Shown here: one piece after another, positions 1 through 5,948 of the stretch
Layout of the letters: every line of letters begins with the position of its first letter
Numbering within the stretch: position 1 is the first letter of the stretch
Assembly (NCBI GenBank): GCA_900551155.1
Contig: URVA01000058.1
Span: 1-8,292, forward strand
Length of the DNA: 8,292 nucleotides
Reading direction: 5' to 3'
Source of the DNA: an uncultured Eggerthella sp.
GTDB taxonomy: Bacteria > Actinomycetota > Coriobacteriia > Coriobacteriales > Eggerthellaceae
Program-made: the position numbers and the translations under genes
Notes under the pieces: model-generated
Seen by the model: only the letters and a program-made list of their open reading frames with translations
What the model was told of the DNA's origin: nothing
The model's database searches: none

Positions 1-2
1 TG

Positions 3-728
3 GTGGAAGAAGGCGACGGCGATTGGGAGATGCCCACCATCGCCGCCGTGGGAAACCGCGCATTCTGGCAGGTGTTGCCGAAAGCGAGCGGTCCGAAGAA
101 AACCGAGCCGTCGCTGTTCAAGCGCGCCACCATGGGAGCGAACGACATCGAGACGCTGTGGACCTCGATCGGCCGCATGGCGACGGCTCCCTACGCCACC
201 GGCGACTCCGTGGTCATCACGCCGCGCACGGACACCTCGTCCATCCACTACCAGCTCGTGCGCGTGGATGCCAACACGGGCGAAGCGCTGGACACCATGG
301 CGCTGCCCACGTCCATGAAGCCGCTGGAAGCCGGCTACGGCAACACCGGGTTCATGTTCTCGTTCGATGCCGGCTACCAGTACGGCGGAGGTATCGCCAG
401 CATCGGCACGTACACCCCGGCCAGCGCCGTGACGAACGGCGACTACAGCAACGCGCCGTGGTTTCGTTTCAGCCGCAACCCTACCGCGCCGCCTGCCTGG
501 TGCGGGTCGTACCTCATGGTGAAGTCGCGCACGCAAGTCGTGGGCATCAACTTCGACACGAACGACTGGTTCGCCTTCGACGTGAAAAGCGGCGCTGACG
601 ATTACGGCGAGTACCTGGCGTCCACCGGCTCGCGCGATGCCGTGGTCACGTACACGAACATCGACGACAAGCCCCTCGACGGCGAGGCCAGGAAATACTG
701 CCTCGTAAGGGTATGGACACCAGCTTAA
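3..728 (+). CDS. C-terminal part of a probable secreted beta-propeller-like protein (5' end outside window)
   Basis: The frame is open from the left window edge to a TAA at 726-728. The GTG at 3-5 has no visible upstream context, so this is taken as the last 241 residues of a longer protein. The visible part is rich in Gly, Thr, Ser, Asp and aromatic residues with alternating hydrophobic strands. Segments such as VDANTGEALDTM (residues 88-99) and the strand-turn-strand run around 178-197 resemble blades of PQQ-like/WD-like beta-propellers. There are only two Cys (in AWCGSY and KYCLVR) and no membrane segment, which fits an exported or surface domain. A signal peptide cannot be judged because the N-terminus is missing. 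Codons end almost entirely in G or C, matching the 3' end of purB and unlike every gene to the right. It converges on purB with 119 nt between stop codons. I do not recognise a specific family; the propeller assignment is inference. Confidence 0.7.
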   Translation: MEEGDGDWEMPTIAAVGNRAFWQVLPKASGPKKTEPSLFKRATMGANDIETLWTSIGRMATAPYATGDSVVITPRTDTSSIHYQLVRVDANTGEALDTMALPTSMKPLEAGYGNTGFMFSFDAGYQYGGGIASIGTYTPASAVTNGDYSNAPWFRFSRNPTAPPAWCGSYLMVKSRTQVVGINFDTNDWFAFDVKSGADDYGEYLASTGSRDAVVTYTNIDDKPLDGEARKYCLVRVWTPA

Positions 729-784
729 ACGCCTTCTCCGTCCAGACCATCTGCGTAAGCCGGCACAAAGATATCACACCCATC

Positions 785-817
785 AAAAACAGGAAGCCCC
801 GCAGGACGGGGCTTCCT
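785..817 (-). terminator. Rho-independent terminator of purB, possibly shared with the convergent gene
   Basis: A perfect 11-bp stem (791-801 with 807-817, AGGAAGCCCCG against its complement) closes a 5-nt CAGGA loop. Read on the - strand, the stem is followed at once by G and five T (785-789), the classic layout for ending purB transcription, whose stop lies 31 nt upstream. On the + strand the stem is followed by TCATGCTTC, a poor U-tract, so termination of the left-hand gene would be weaker. Confidence 0.85.
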
Positions 818-847
818 CATGCTTCTACGTAAGGCAGGCGACAGCTT

Positions 848-2191
848 TTAAAACTCCAGCTCCTTGAGGCGGTCGAATACCACGTCTTTGCGGGTGAGGA
901 AGTCCCAGGGGTCGAAGATCTCGTCCAGCACCTCGGCGCTGAGGTTCGCCTCGGGATCGGCTTCGAGGTTTTCGCGATAGGTGGGGCCGTCCACGGCGTT
1001 CTGGATATCCTCCCACACCTTCATGGCGTTGCGCTGCACGATGACGTAGGCGTCCTCGCGGCTGATGCCGGTGTCCACCAGGGCCAGCAGCACCTTCGAG
1101 CTGAAGATGAGGCCCTTCGTGCGCCACAGGTTGTGCTCCATCTTGGCCGGGTAGGTTTGCAGGCCGTCAAGCATCCACTGCATCTTGCCGAACATGTAAT
1201 CAAGAGCAATGAAGCTATCGGCCAGCGCAACACGTTCTGCACCAGAGTGAGAAATGTCACGTTCATACCACAGAGCAACATCGTCCAATGCTACCTGAGC
1301 ATTTGCTTTTACTACACGAGACAAACCGCATACGCGCTCTGCAGTAATAGGATTGCGCTTATGAGGCATAGCGGAGGAACCCTTCTGGCCCTTAGCGAAT
1401 GGCTCTTCCGCTTCAATAACATCGGATTGCTGCAACAAGCGAACCTGCATAGCAATGGATTCCAACGTAGAAGCGGTTACTGCAAGCGCGGTCATAACCT
1501 GTGCATGGCGATCGCGTGCCAAAACCTGAGTTGAAAGAGGATCAGGCATCAAACCAAGCTTTTCGCAAACATACTGCTCTACAAAAGGATCGATGCTGGA
1601 ATAGGTGCCTACTGCACCAGAAATAGCACCGGTTGCTGCAACGCGACGAGCTTCTTCCAAGCGAGTCTGTGCGCGCTTGAGTGCCCAAGCCCAAGAACCG
1701 AACTTCATACCGAAAGTCATTGGTTCAGCATGAATCCCATGAGTACGACCAACGCAGAGCGTTTCCTGGAATTCGAAAGCACGACGCTTGCAGGTTTCGC
1801 CTAGCTGCTTTACGTCAGCCAAAATAATGTCAATTGCCTGGGTGATCTGATACGAAAGTGCGGTATCGCCCAAGTCGGAAGAAGTCATGCCGTAGTGAAC
1901 CCAACGGCTTGGTGGCTCCATACCTTCAGGTAAATCAGCATCGATATATTCTGCCATGTTGGTAGTAAACGCGATTACGTCATGGTTGGTAACTTTTTCA
2001 ATTTCATCAATGCGCTCTACCGTGAAGTTAGCATGCTCGCGAATCCAAGCTGCCTCTTCTTTGGTAATACCAGACTTACCCAACTCAGCCTGAGCTTCGC
2101 ATGCCAATACTTCGATTTCTTTCCAGATTTCAAACTTATTCTGGAGTTCCCAAATTGCTCCCATTTCGGGACGGGTATAACGACCAATCAT
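848..2191 (-). CDS. purB: Adenylosuccinate lyase
   Basis: Cytoplasmic purine enzyme that releases fumarate from SAICAR (to AICAR) and from adenylosuccinate (to AMP). The 447 residues are a normal length for the short bacterial form, and the N-terminus MIGRYTRPEM is typical. Visible family motifs are NHDVIAF with His70, TSSDLGDT at 103-110, GRTHG at 148-152 with the expected general-acid His151, and the fumarate-lyase signature GSSAMPHKRN at 271-280, whose mobile-loop serine is the expected base. The ATG at 2189-2191 is preceded by AGGAAGGAA (2197-2205) with a 5-nt spacer, which settles the start. The gene follows the second TrkA gene by 62 nt with no clear terminator, so read-through is possible; its own terminator lies at 785-817. 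The oddity is composition. Codons 1 to about 330 have mixed third positions (18 of the first 44 end in G/C), while from about codon 334 to the stop only about 10 of 113 end in A/T. The reading frame and motifs are intact across the break. Confidence 0.97.
   Translation of the reverse strand: MIGRYTRPEMGAIWELQNKFEIWKEIEVLACEAQAELGKSGITKEEAAWIREHANFTVERIDEIEKVTNHDVIAFTTNMAEYIDADLPEGMEPPSRWVHYGMTSSDLGDTALSYQITQAIDIILADVKQLGETCKRRAFEFQETLCVGRTHGIHAEPMTFGMKFGSWAWALKRAQTRLEEARRVAATGAISGAVGTYSSIDPFVEQYVCEKLGLMPDPLSTQVLARDRHAQVMTALAVTASTLESIAMQVRLLQQSDVIEAEEPFAKGQKGSSAMPHKRNPITAERVCGLSRVVKANAQVALDDVALWYERDISHSGAERVALADSFIALDYMFGKMQWMLDGLQTYPAKMEHNLWRTKGLIFSSKVLLALVDTGISREDAYVIVQRNAMKVWEDIQNAVDGPTYRENLEADPEANLSAEVLDEIFDPWDFLTRKDVVFDRLKELEF
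1190..1230. other. Composition breakpoint inside purB (mosaic junction)
   Basis: To the left of about 1190 (toward the purB 3' end) codons are nearly all G/C-ending, for example AAG, CTG, GGC, ATC, AAC. To the right, synonymous choices shift abruptly to GCT, CTT, ATT, GAT, GTT, CGT, GAA. The switch lies at about residues 325-334 (DSFIALDYMF), and no base is lost or gained in the frame. What is seen is the shift; recombination or assembly chimera is the interpretation. Confidence 0.75.
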
Positions 2192-2253
2192 GCGCGTTCC
2201 TTCCTGTTATTGTTTGGCGTATTTATTGTGCCGTTTTGAGACAAATCATACAA

Positions 2254-2925
2254 CTATAACGAACGTACTAAATCGATGGCTTCATCCACGCGGTCAGTGT
2301 CTGCCGCAACGATAACTTGATCGCCGGGAAGAATTCGCGTTTCAGAGCCTACTACTTCCACTTCATCGGCGTGAGACACTGCAACAAGACGAACACCTTC
2401 GCCAAATTCCAAATCCAAGGCACGTATGCCATGGTAGTTATCGTGAAAACGCATATTCGGGACCTTAATTTCTGTCAGCGCAATCTGATCACTGGTCAGC
2501 GTTACTGCCGCACTCATGGATCCCATCATTGCTTCTTCTTCGATCATGTGAGCAATCAGCGCTGTCGAAGAAATACTTTCAATTCCTAAGCGGCGGAAAA
2601 TTCGTAAGTTTTTAGGACTATTAACACGAGCGATACTACGAGGAACATCGAAAACACGCGTTGCAATTTCGCATGCTGCCAAATTGTCTTCGTCCTGGCC
2701 CGTTGCTGCCACGAATACATCGGCCTGATAGGCACCCGCATCTTCCTGAATGCTTGCTGAACAACCATCGCCATGTATTACCAAGCAAGAACCATCAAGC
2801 TTTTCGGAAAGTTCAATAGCGGCGCTTTCCTCTTCTTCAATAATGGCAACCTGATTATCTCCACGAAGAAGCGTACTTGCCAGATATGCACCTAATTTGC
2901 CGCCGCCCACAATAACGATATACAT
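2254..2925 (-). CDS. trkA: TrkA-family NAD-binding potassium uptake protein (second of pair)
   Basis: Cytoplasmic regulatory subunit (RCK type) of Trk/Ktr potassium transporters, which binds NAD(H) or other nucleotides and gates a membrane TrkH/KtrB subunit. In 223 residues, a TrkA_N Rossmann fold begins at residue 1 with GGGKLG at 7-12 (GxGxxG), and an acidic residue (Glu30) ends the second strand, as in NAD binders. A conserved AATGQDEDNLAACEIA stretch sits at 73-88. The TrkA_C region covers about 140-223, ending GDQVIVAADTDRVDEAI. The ATG at 2923-2925 has a strong GGAGGAG just upstream, in the 11-nt gap from the stop of the preceding trkA copy, so the two are almost certainly co-transcribed. 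Paired single-RCK genes of about 220 residues are common in actinobacteria (CeoB/CeoC type). The copies differ in most residues and are not a recent duplication. No membrane subunit is visible in the window. Confidence 0.92.
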   Translation of the reverse strand: MYIVIVGGGKLGAYLASTLLRGDNQVAIIEEEESAAIELSEKLDGSCLVIHGDGCSASIQEDAGAYQADVFVAATGQDEDNLAACEIATRVFDVPRSIARVNSPKNLRIFRRLGIESISSTALIAHMIEEEAMMGSMSAAVTLTSDQIALTEIKVPNMRFHDNYHGIRALDLEFGEGVRLVAVSHADEVEVVGSETRILPGDQVIVAADTDRVDEAIDLVRSL

Positions 2926-2936
2926 GTGCTCCTCCG

Positions 2937-3596
2937 TTAGTCCTGAGCAAACTTTGCAATAGTTGGAATAGCACTTTGCGCCACAACCGCCAATACCGCA
3001 TCACCTTGATACAGAATGCTTGAAGAAGACGGAATGGAGCTAATGCTGCCATCAGCTCGTTCAAAGGCGCAAATTCGAAGTGCATGACGAGATTCTAGTT
3101 CGGAGACCTTAATAGAAGTCTGCCCTGTTGAGCTAAGGTCAAGCGCAAACTGCAACACCTCATAATCCGCAAACGTTGCAATATGGTCTCCAATGCCAGA
3201 CGTTGCTTTAGAAAACAGCTCTTCAGCTACGAGTGTTGTGCCACATACATAGTCGATGCCCAATTGCATATAGGTGCGTTCATGTGAGCTGTCGTAAAGA
3301 CGAGCAACAGCATGAGGCACGTCATACAGACGACGCGCAATTTCTACTACCATAAGGTTGGCATTGTCGCTTTGAGTTACCGCAGCAATAAAATCACAGT
3401 CTTCAATACCTGCCGCAACAAGCACTTCTTCGTCATAGCCAACACCAGGGAAGGTTGAACCGTTAAAGTCGCGTCCAAGTGCTGCAAAAGCGCGTGGATT
3501 ACGATCGATTACACACACATTATCATCATGGTCTGACAGCATTAAAGCCAAACGCGATCCAACGCGTCCGCATCCAACAATAATTACGTTGCTCAT
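2937..3596 (-). CDS. trkA: TrkA-family NAD-binding potassium uptake protein (first of pair)
   Basis: RCK-type cytoplasmic subunit of a Trk/Ktr potassium system, 219 residues. The N-terminal Rossmann motif is GCGRVG at 8-13, followed by VCVIDRN with Asp31 at the end of strand two, where the ribose-binding acidic residue is expected. AAVTQSDNANLMVVEIARR (71-89) is the usual TrkA_N core. The C-terminal TrkA_C domain runs from about 140 to 219 and includes SIKVSELESR and YQGDAVLAVV. The ATG at 3594-3596 is preceded by AAAGGA (3602-3607) at a 5-nt spacing. It is the promoter-proximal member of the trkA-trkA unit, with purB 62 nt beyond the second copy. Two different RCK proteins suggest a hetero-assembled gating ring, as proposed for actinobacterial pairs; that is inference. 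Confidence 0.92.
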   Translation of the reverse strand: MSNVIIVGCGRVGSRLALMLSDHDDNVCVIDRNPRAFAALGRDFNGSTFPGVGYDEEVLVAAGIEDCDFIAAVTQSDNANLMVVEIARRLYDVPHAVARLYDSSHERTYMQLGIDYVCGTTLVAEELFSKATSGIGDHIATFADYEVLQFALDLSSTGQTSIKVSELESRHALRICAFERADGSISSIPSSSSILYQGDAVLAVVAQSAIPTIAKFAQD

Positions 3597-3690
3597 ACCA
3601 ATCCTTTACGAAGGTCATATATCTAGCAGTATCTGGCAGTCTGCTTGGTACTGCACTTCAGTACAACTTTCTTGTCTAGTACGTCATTAT
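3597..3690 (-). promoter_or_regulatory. Upstream region of the trkA pair: 10-mer tandem repeat and imperfect hairpin
   Basis: The gap between the trkA pair and the upstream terminator must hold the trkA promoter. It contains two adjacent 10-mers differing at one base (ATCTAGCAGT and ATCTGGCAGT, 3621-3640) and an imperfect hairpin at 3645-3666 (TTG-G-TACTG, loop CACTT, CAGTA-CAA, one bulged G). On the - strand a TAGACA hexamer is a possible -35, but no convincing -10 follows at the right distance. A regulator site is possible; nothing identifies the regulator. Confidence 0.3.
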
Positions 3691-3724
3691 AAAAAGAAAA
3701 GACGCACCTGTACGGGACGTCTTT
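3686..3724 (-). terminator. Rho-independent terminator of the DPBB protein gene
   Basis: A 7-bp stem AAAGACG/CGTCTTT (3698-3704 with 3718-3724) can add two inner C-G pairs around a TGTAC loop after a 2x2 mismatch. On the - strand it is followed by the T-rich run TCTTTTTATAA. It begins 29 nt past the stop of the 3754-4506 gene and separates it from the trkA pair. Confidence 0.7.
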
Positions 3725-3753
3725 GGATTACTTAATTTGGTATACACGAAATA

Positions 3754-4506
3754 CTACAGGAAGCGATAGTAAACCGTACGTACGCCCCATTCGTCGGGAA
3801 CCGAAGCGCCAAAGGCTTTATACACACCTGGTGCCAGGTCGAGGGAACGACCATACTTTTCAAATCCACCAGTGTCGGTAACCGTGGCAATTACTACTTT
3901 GCCGTCGTAGCAAATTTCTACGATTCTACCGATCAGGTGAGACTGCGATACAGGAACAGCAACGGTAATACCGTTTTCACTAAGAGCTCTACCAGAAGCG
4001 GTATCGGTAACACCAAAGTTACCCTGACCGTCATCGTTGGTGGTGATGTTATAAGCCGTAGCTTTACCACTTGACCAGGTTCCATCATTTACATCAGGTG
4101 CAACCCGAGGAGCCGTAGGCAAGGGGTCGAGCGTGCATACTTCAGAAGCTTTAGCAACTGCTTCAGGATTAGATTCGTCTATCGCAATGGGAACAACGAC
4201 AGGATCAGGATCTTTTACCGTAATAGAACGCTGAGAACTATCGGTTAAATCAACCGTTTCAGAAACGCTCATCGTGTCATTTTGGTTTTCGGAAGCACCA
4301 GAAGCACGATCAGCTGCAGAAAGCTGAGCACCATCAGAACTTGCTTGGGACGAACCAATACCGAGCGTTGAAGAATCTTCTTGACCCGAACCTTGCGCTT
4401 GCGTAGCACCAGCAAATACCAGTACTGCCACCAGCGCGATCATGGCTACAAGAACGCCAATAATCGGGGCAATTCGATTTCCGTTATGTGATCTGGCTTT
4501 AGCCAA
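3754..4506 (-). CDS. Membrane-anchored double-psi beta-barrel (RlpA/3D-like) envelope protein
   Basis: No gene name is recognised. Starting at the TTG at 4504-4506, the 250-residue product opens with a short basic stretch (AKARSHNGNR) and one hydrophobic segment at 12-33 (IAPIIGVLVAMIALVAVLVFAG), a membrane anchor or uncleaved signal. A Ser/Ala/Asp-rich low-complexity linker runs to about 146. The C-terminal domain (about 147-250) starts SSGKATAYNITTNDDGQG and contains VTDTGGF (Asp211) and SLDLAPG (Asp223). This paired-Asp layout resembles RlpA-like and 3D double-psi beta-barrels, which bind or cleave peptidoglycan in other proteins; activity here is inference. TTG is chosen because GGAG (4511-4514) sits 4 nt upstream and the resulting N-terminus is orthodox. 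A longer frame starts at GTG 4666-4668, but that codon lies where transcription itself should begin (promoter 4674-4702), so it would need a leaderless message and adds a 54-residue tail of non-secretory character. A terminator follows at 3686-3724, so this is probably a single-gene unit. Confidence 0.8.
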   Translation of the reverse strand: MAKARSHNGNRIAPIIGVLVAMIALVAVLVFAGATQAQGSGQEDSSTLGIGSSQASSDGAQLSAADRASGASENQNDTMSVSETVDLTDSSQRSITVKDPDPVVVPIAIDESNPEAVAKASEVCTLDPLPTAPRVAPDVNDGTWSSGKATAYNITTNDDGQGNFGVTDTASGRALSENGITVAVPVSQSHLIGRIVEICYDGKVVIATVTDTGGFEKYGRSLDLAPGVYKAFGASVPDEWGVRTVYYRFL

Positions 4507-4668
4507 AAAACTCCAATGCCGTGGCTTCGCCTTAGCATTTTTGATACTGCAATTAAAGTTCAAGCAAAAATACACAGGCCTTATTTCTTTACCAAAATGC
4601 TTTAGCGGCAAGCCCTTGTGGCGTACTTCCAAAAAGCAAAATACTTGGTAGAGAAGCGCAATGCGCAC
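4507..4668 (-). promoter_or_regulatory. Long 5' leader of the DPBB gene with a hairpin at the ribosome binding site
   Basis: If transcription starts about 6-8 nt after the TATAAT at 4674-4679, the message carries some 160 nt before the TTG start. Directly upstream of GGAG it can form a two-tier hairpin: AATGC/GCATT (4535-4539 with 4515-4519) around an inner GGC-GAA-GCC (4531-4523), with a 3x3 internal loop. Genes for cell-wall remodelling proteins in actinobacteria often carry riboswitch leaders, but no hallmark motif of a known class was found. The leader is also open as an in-frame extension from GTG 4668. Confidence 0.4.
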
Positions 4669-4673
4669 GGACT

Positions 4674-4702
4674 ATTATACCGCGAGAGGTATTTTCGACC
4701 AA
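4674..4702 (-). promoter_or_regulatory. Sigma-70-type promoter of the DPBB gene
   Basis: The -10 is a perfect TATAAT (4674-4679 on the - strand), preceded by an exact 17-nt spacer and TTGGTC as -35 (4697-4702; the TTG half is consensus). The predicted start of transcription is about 4666-4668. It lies in the 90-nt gap after the PspC gene, where no terminator is evident, so some read-through from upstream is possible. Confidence 0.7.
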
Positions 4703-4758
4703 ATTTTAGCCACGGTAAACGGTAGGAACGAAGGCTTTCAGGCACTACAAATTCGCCC

Positions 4759-5715
4759 TTAATAATGAATGGGTGCAGCTCTGAACAGGGGCGATGTAAT
4801 ATTGTGTCGACTATATGAGGCTGCAGCAAACAAGCGCTCCACTAAACCAACTTCACCAAGCATCCACACTAGCGCAACACCAAAAAGCAGCACCATAATA
4901 ACTAAGGCAGTTGCCTGTTTTTTCAGCAAGAAGTAGACAAAACAGCCTACCCCTAAAAGACATAACAGCACAGGAATAAAGCTGATGCGCTCAAGCGAAT
5001 GAGGAGGGCAAATTCCTAGCGTAAAGGGCAAAAGCGCAAGCGTTAACTCGACACAGAATATAAGTCCTGTTAATCGAACAACAAACGAGAGACGATCGTA
5101 AAAGCACACCAACAATGTTGTGCCTGCAACAATAAGCAACTCGGGCCAGAAATAGATGACTTCTAATCCAGGATGGCGTGCAATAGTTGAATTCGCCATT
5201 GCAATGAAGAGGGCCGTCATGGCAACTGCCACCGAAATTACAATGAGTATGCGGTTCGAATTGCTCTCCGACGTATCGTCTTGTTTTTCGTTATGAAGAT
5301 AGGGAATATAGGTGCTTTGTTGATCAATGTTGACCCCATCACCTTGAGGAGGAGCAGGGGGAACATGCCCTGCATCTGCATGCACACCATAGCGCTCAGG
5401 TGTTTTTGCAGCCGTTGATTTCTGCACTTCAACCACTTCTTCATAGCGGTCAGACACAACCGATACGGGATGTACCTCAAGCAATTCGTTGTCGTTTGGC
5501 TGCTTAGGCAAAACAAATGCCAACACCAAATACGGAATGGTAATAATTCCTGCGGTGCACAAGAACAAAACTACACAGGTTACCCGAGCAACAACGGTAT
5601 CAATATCAAGACGCTGAGCAATTCCGTCACATACGCCTGCAAGAACTTTATCGTTGCCGCGATAGAGCGTAGGGGCCTTGGTGGCATTTGTTTGGATATG
5701 TTTCGAAGTAGCCAC
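4759..5715 (-). CDS. PspC-domain multi-pass membrane protein
   Basis: The protein has 318 residues. The N-terminal 17-72 is a PspC domain (TLYRGNDKVLAGVCDGIAQRL, then a hydrophobic helix pair ending VLAFVLPKQ), the module of phage-shock and envelope-stress regulators. A soluble acidic/Pro-rich linker (about 73-150) follows, then roughly five membrane segments at 154-173, 178-195, 201-221, 234-254 and 258-276, and a short polar tail. In PspC-containing proteins of Gram-positives the C-terminal membrane part is often a sensor or scaffold; that role is inferred here. Translation starts at GTG 5713-5715, supported by AGGAAAGG (5721-5728) with a 5-nt spacer. The stop is 56 nt before the DPBB promoter. 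The 233-nt upstream gap carries three repeats and a possible promoter (5883-5911), so it is probably transcribed on its own. Its neighbours upstream are other membrane proteins (HlyIII and PH-domain), suggesting a shared envelope-homeostasis theme. Confidence 0.88.
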   Translation of the reverse strand: MATSKHIQTNATKAPTLYRGNDKVLAGVCDGIAQRLDIDTVVARVTCVVLFLCTAGIITIPYLVLAFVLPKQPNDNELLEVHPVSVVSDRYEEVVEVQKSTAAKTPERYGVHADAGHVPPAPPQGDGVNIDQQSTYIPYLHNEKQDDTSESNSNRILIVISVAVAMTALFIAMANSTIARHPGLEVIYFWPELLIVAGTTLLVCFYDRLSFVVRLTGLIFCVELTLALLPFTLGICPPHSLERISFIPVLLCLLGVGCFVYFLLKKQATALVIMVLLFGVALVWMLGEVGLVERLFAAASYSRHNITSPLFRAAPIHY

Positions 5716-5764
5716 CGATACCTTTCCTATTCACTCACGCCCGTTGTTTGCTGGGCTTACTTTG

Positions 5765-5853
5765 CGTGCTGTCTGGCGCACAATTAAATGCCTTACGTGC
5801 TGCCTAAGTAATTTCCTCGCGCGCAATCTAAACTACCCTGCGTGCTGCCTAAG
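5765..5853. repeat. Three copies of a CGTGCTG-type direct repeat ahead of the PspC gene
   Basis: CGTGCTGCCTAAG occurs exactly at 5796-5808 and 5841-5853, and a degenerate copy CGTGCTGTCT occurs at 5765-5774. Start-to-start distances are 31 and 45 nt, roughly three and four helical turns. All copies have the same orientation and lie in the untranslated stretch upstream of the GTG at 5715. This suits an operator for a DNA-binding protein or a repeated RNA element in the leader; the regulator is unknown. Confidence 0.5.
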
Positions 5854-5882
5854 CTGTTACCCAAGCACTCTTTTACTCTCTT

Positions 5883-5911
5883 TTGATACGCCCCCTTTTG
5901 AATAAAAACAA
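5883..5911 (-). promoter_or_regulatory. Candidate promoter of the PspC gene
   Basis: On the - strand TTGTTT (5906-5911) and TATCAA (5883-5888) are separated by exactly 17 nt. The -10 matches the consensus at four of six bases. Transcription would start near 5876 and give a leader of about 160 nt that contains all three CGTGCTG repeats. This is weaker than the 4674-4702 promoter. Confidence 0.35.
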
Positions 5912-5948
5912 AATTCGTTAATAAACCGTTGCTCTACAAATTGAAGCG

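Noticed and set aside
1133..1534. Open frame on the + strand opposite purB
   Set aside because: It lies fully antisense to an intact, motif-bearing purB, has no ribosome binding site of note and a composition unlike a protein family. It is an antisense shadow.
4507..4667. Known riboswitch (ydaO c-di-AMP or GEMM c-di-GMP class)
   Set aside because: The conserved sequence blocks of these classes, as I remember them, are not present. Only a partial resemblance to GEMM (GGCGAAGCCACGG) was seen, without its other half.
5765..5853. CRISPR array
   Set aside because: Only three short, unequal copies with irregular spacing (31 and 45 nt) and no cas genes; better explained as operator-like or leader repeats.
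5470..5905. Small + strand frames across the PspC gene start and its upstream gap
   Set aside because: Cys/Leu-rich composition arising from the CGTGCTGCC repeats and antisense PspC codons; no ribosome binding site or recognisable domain.
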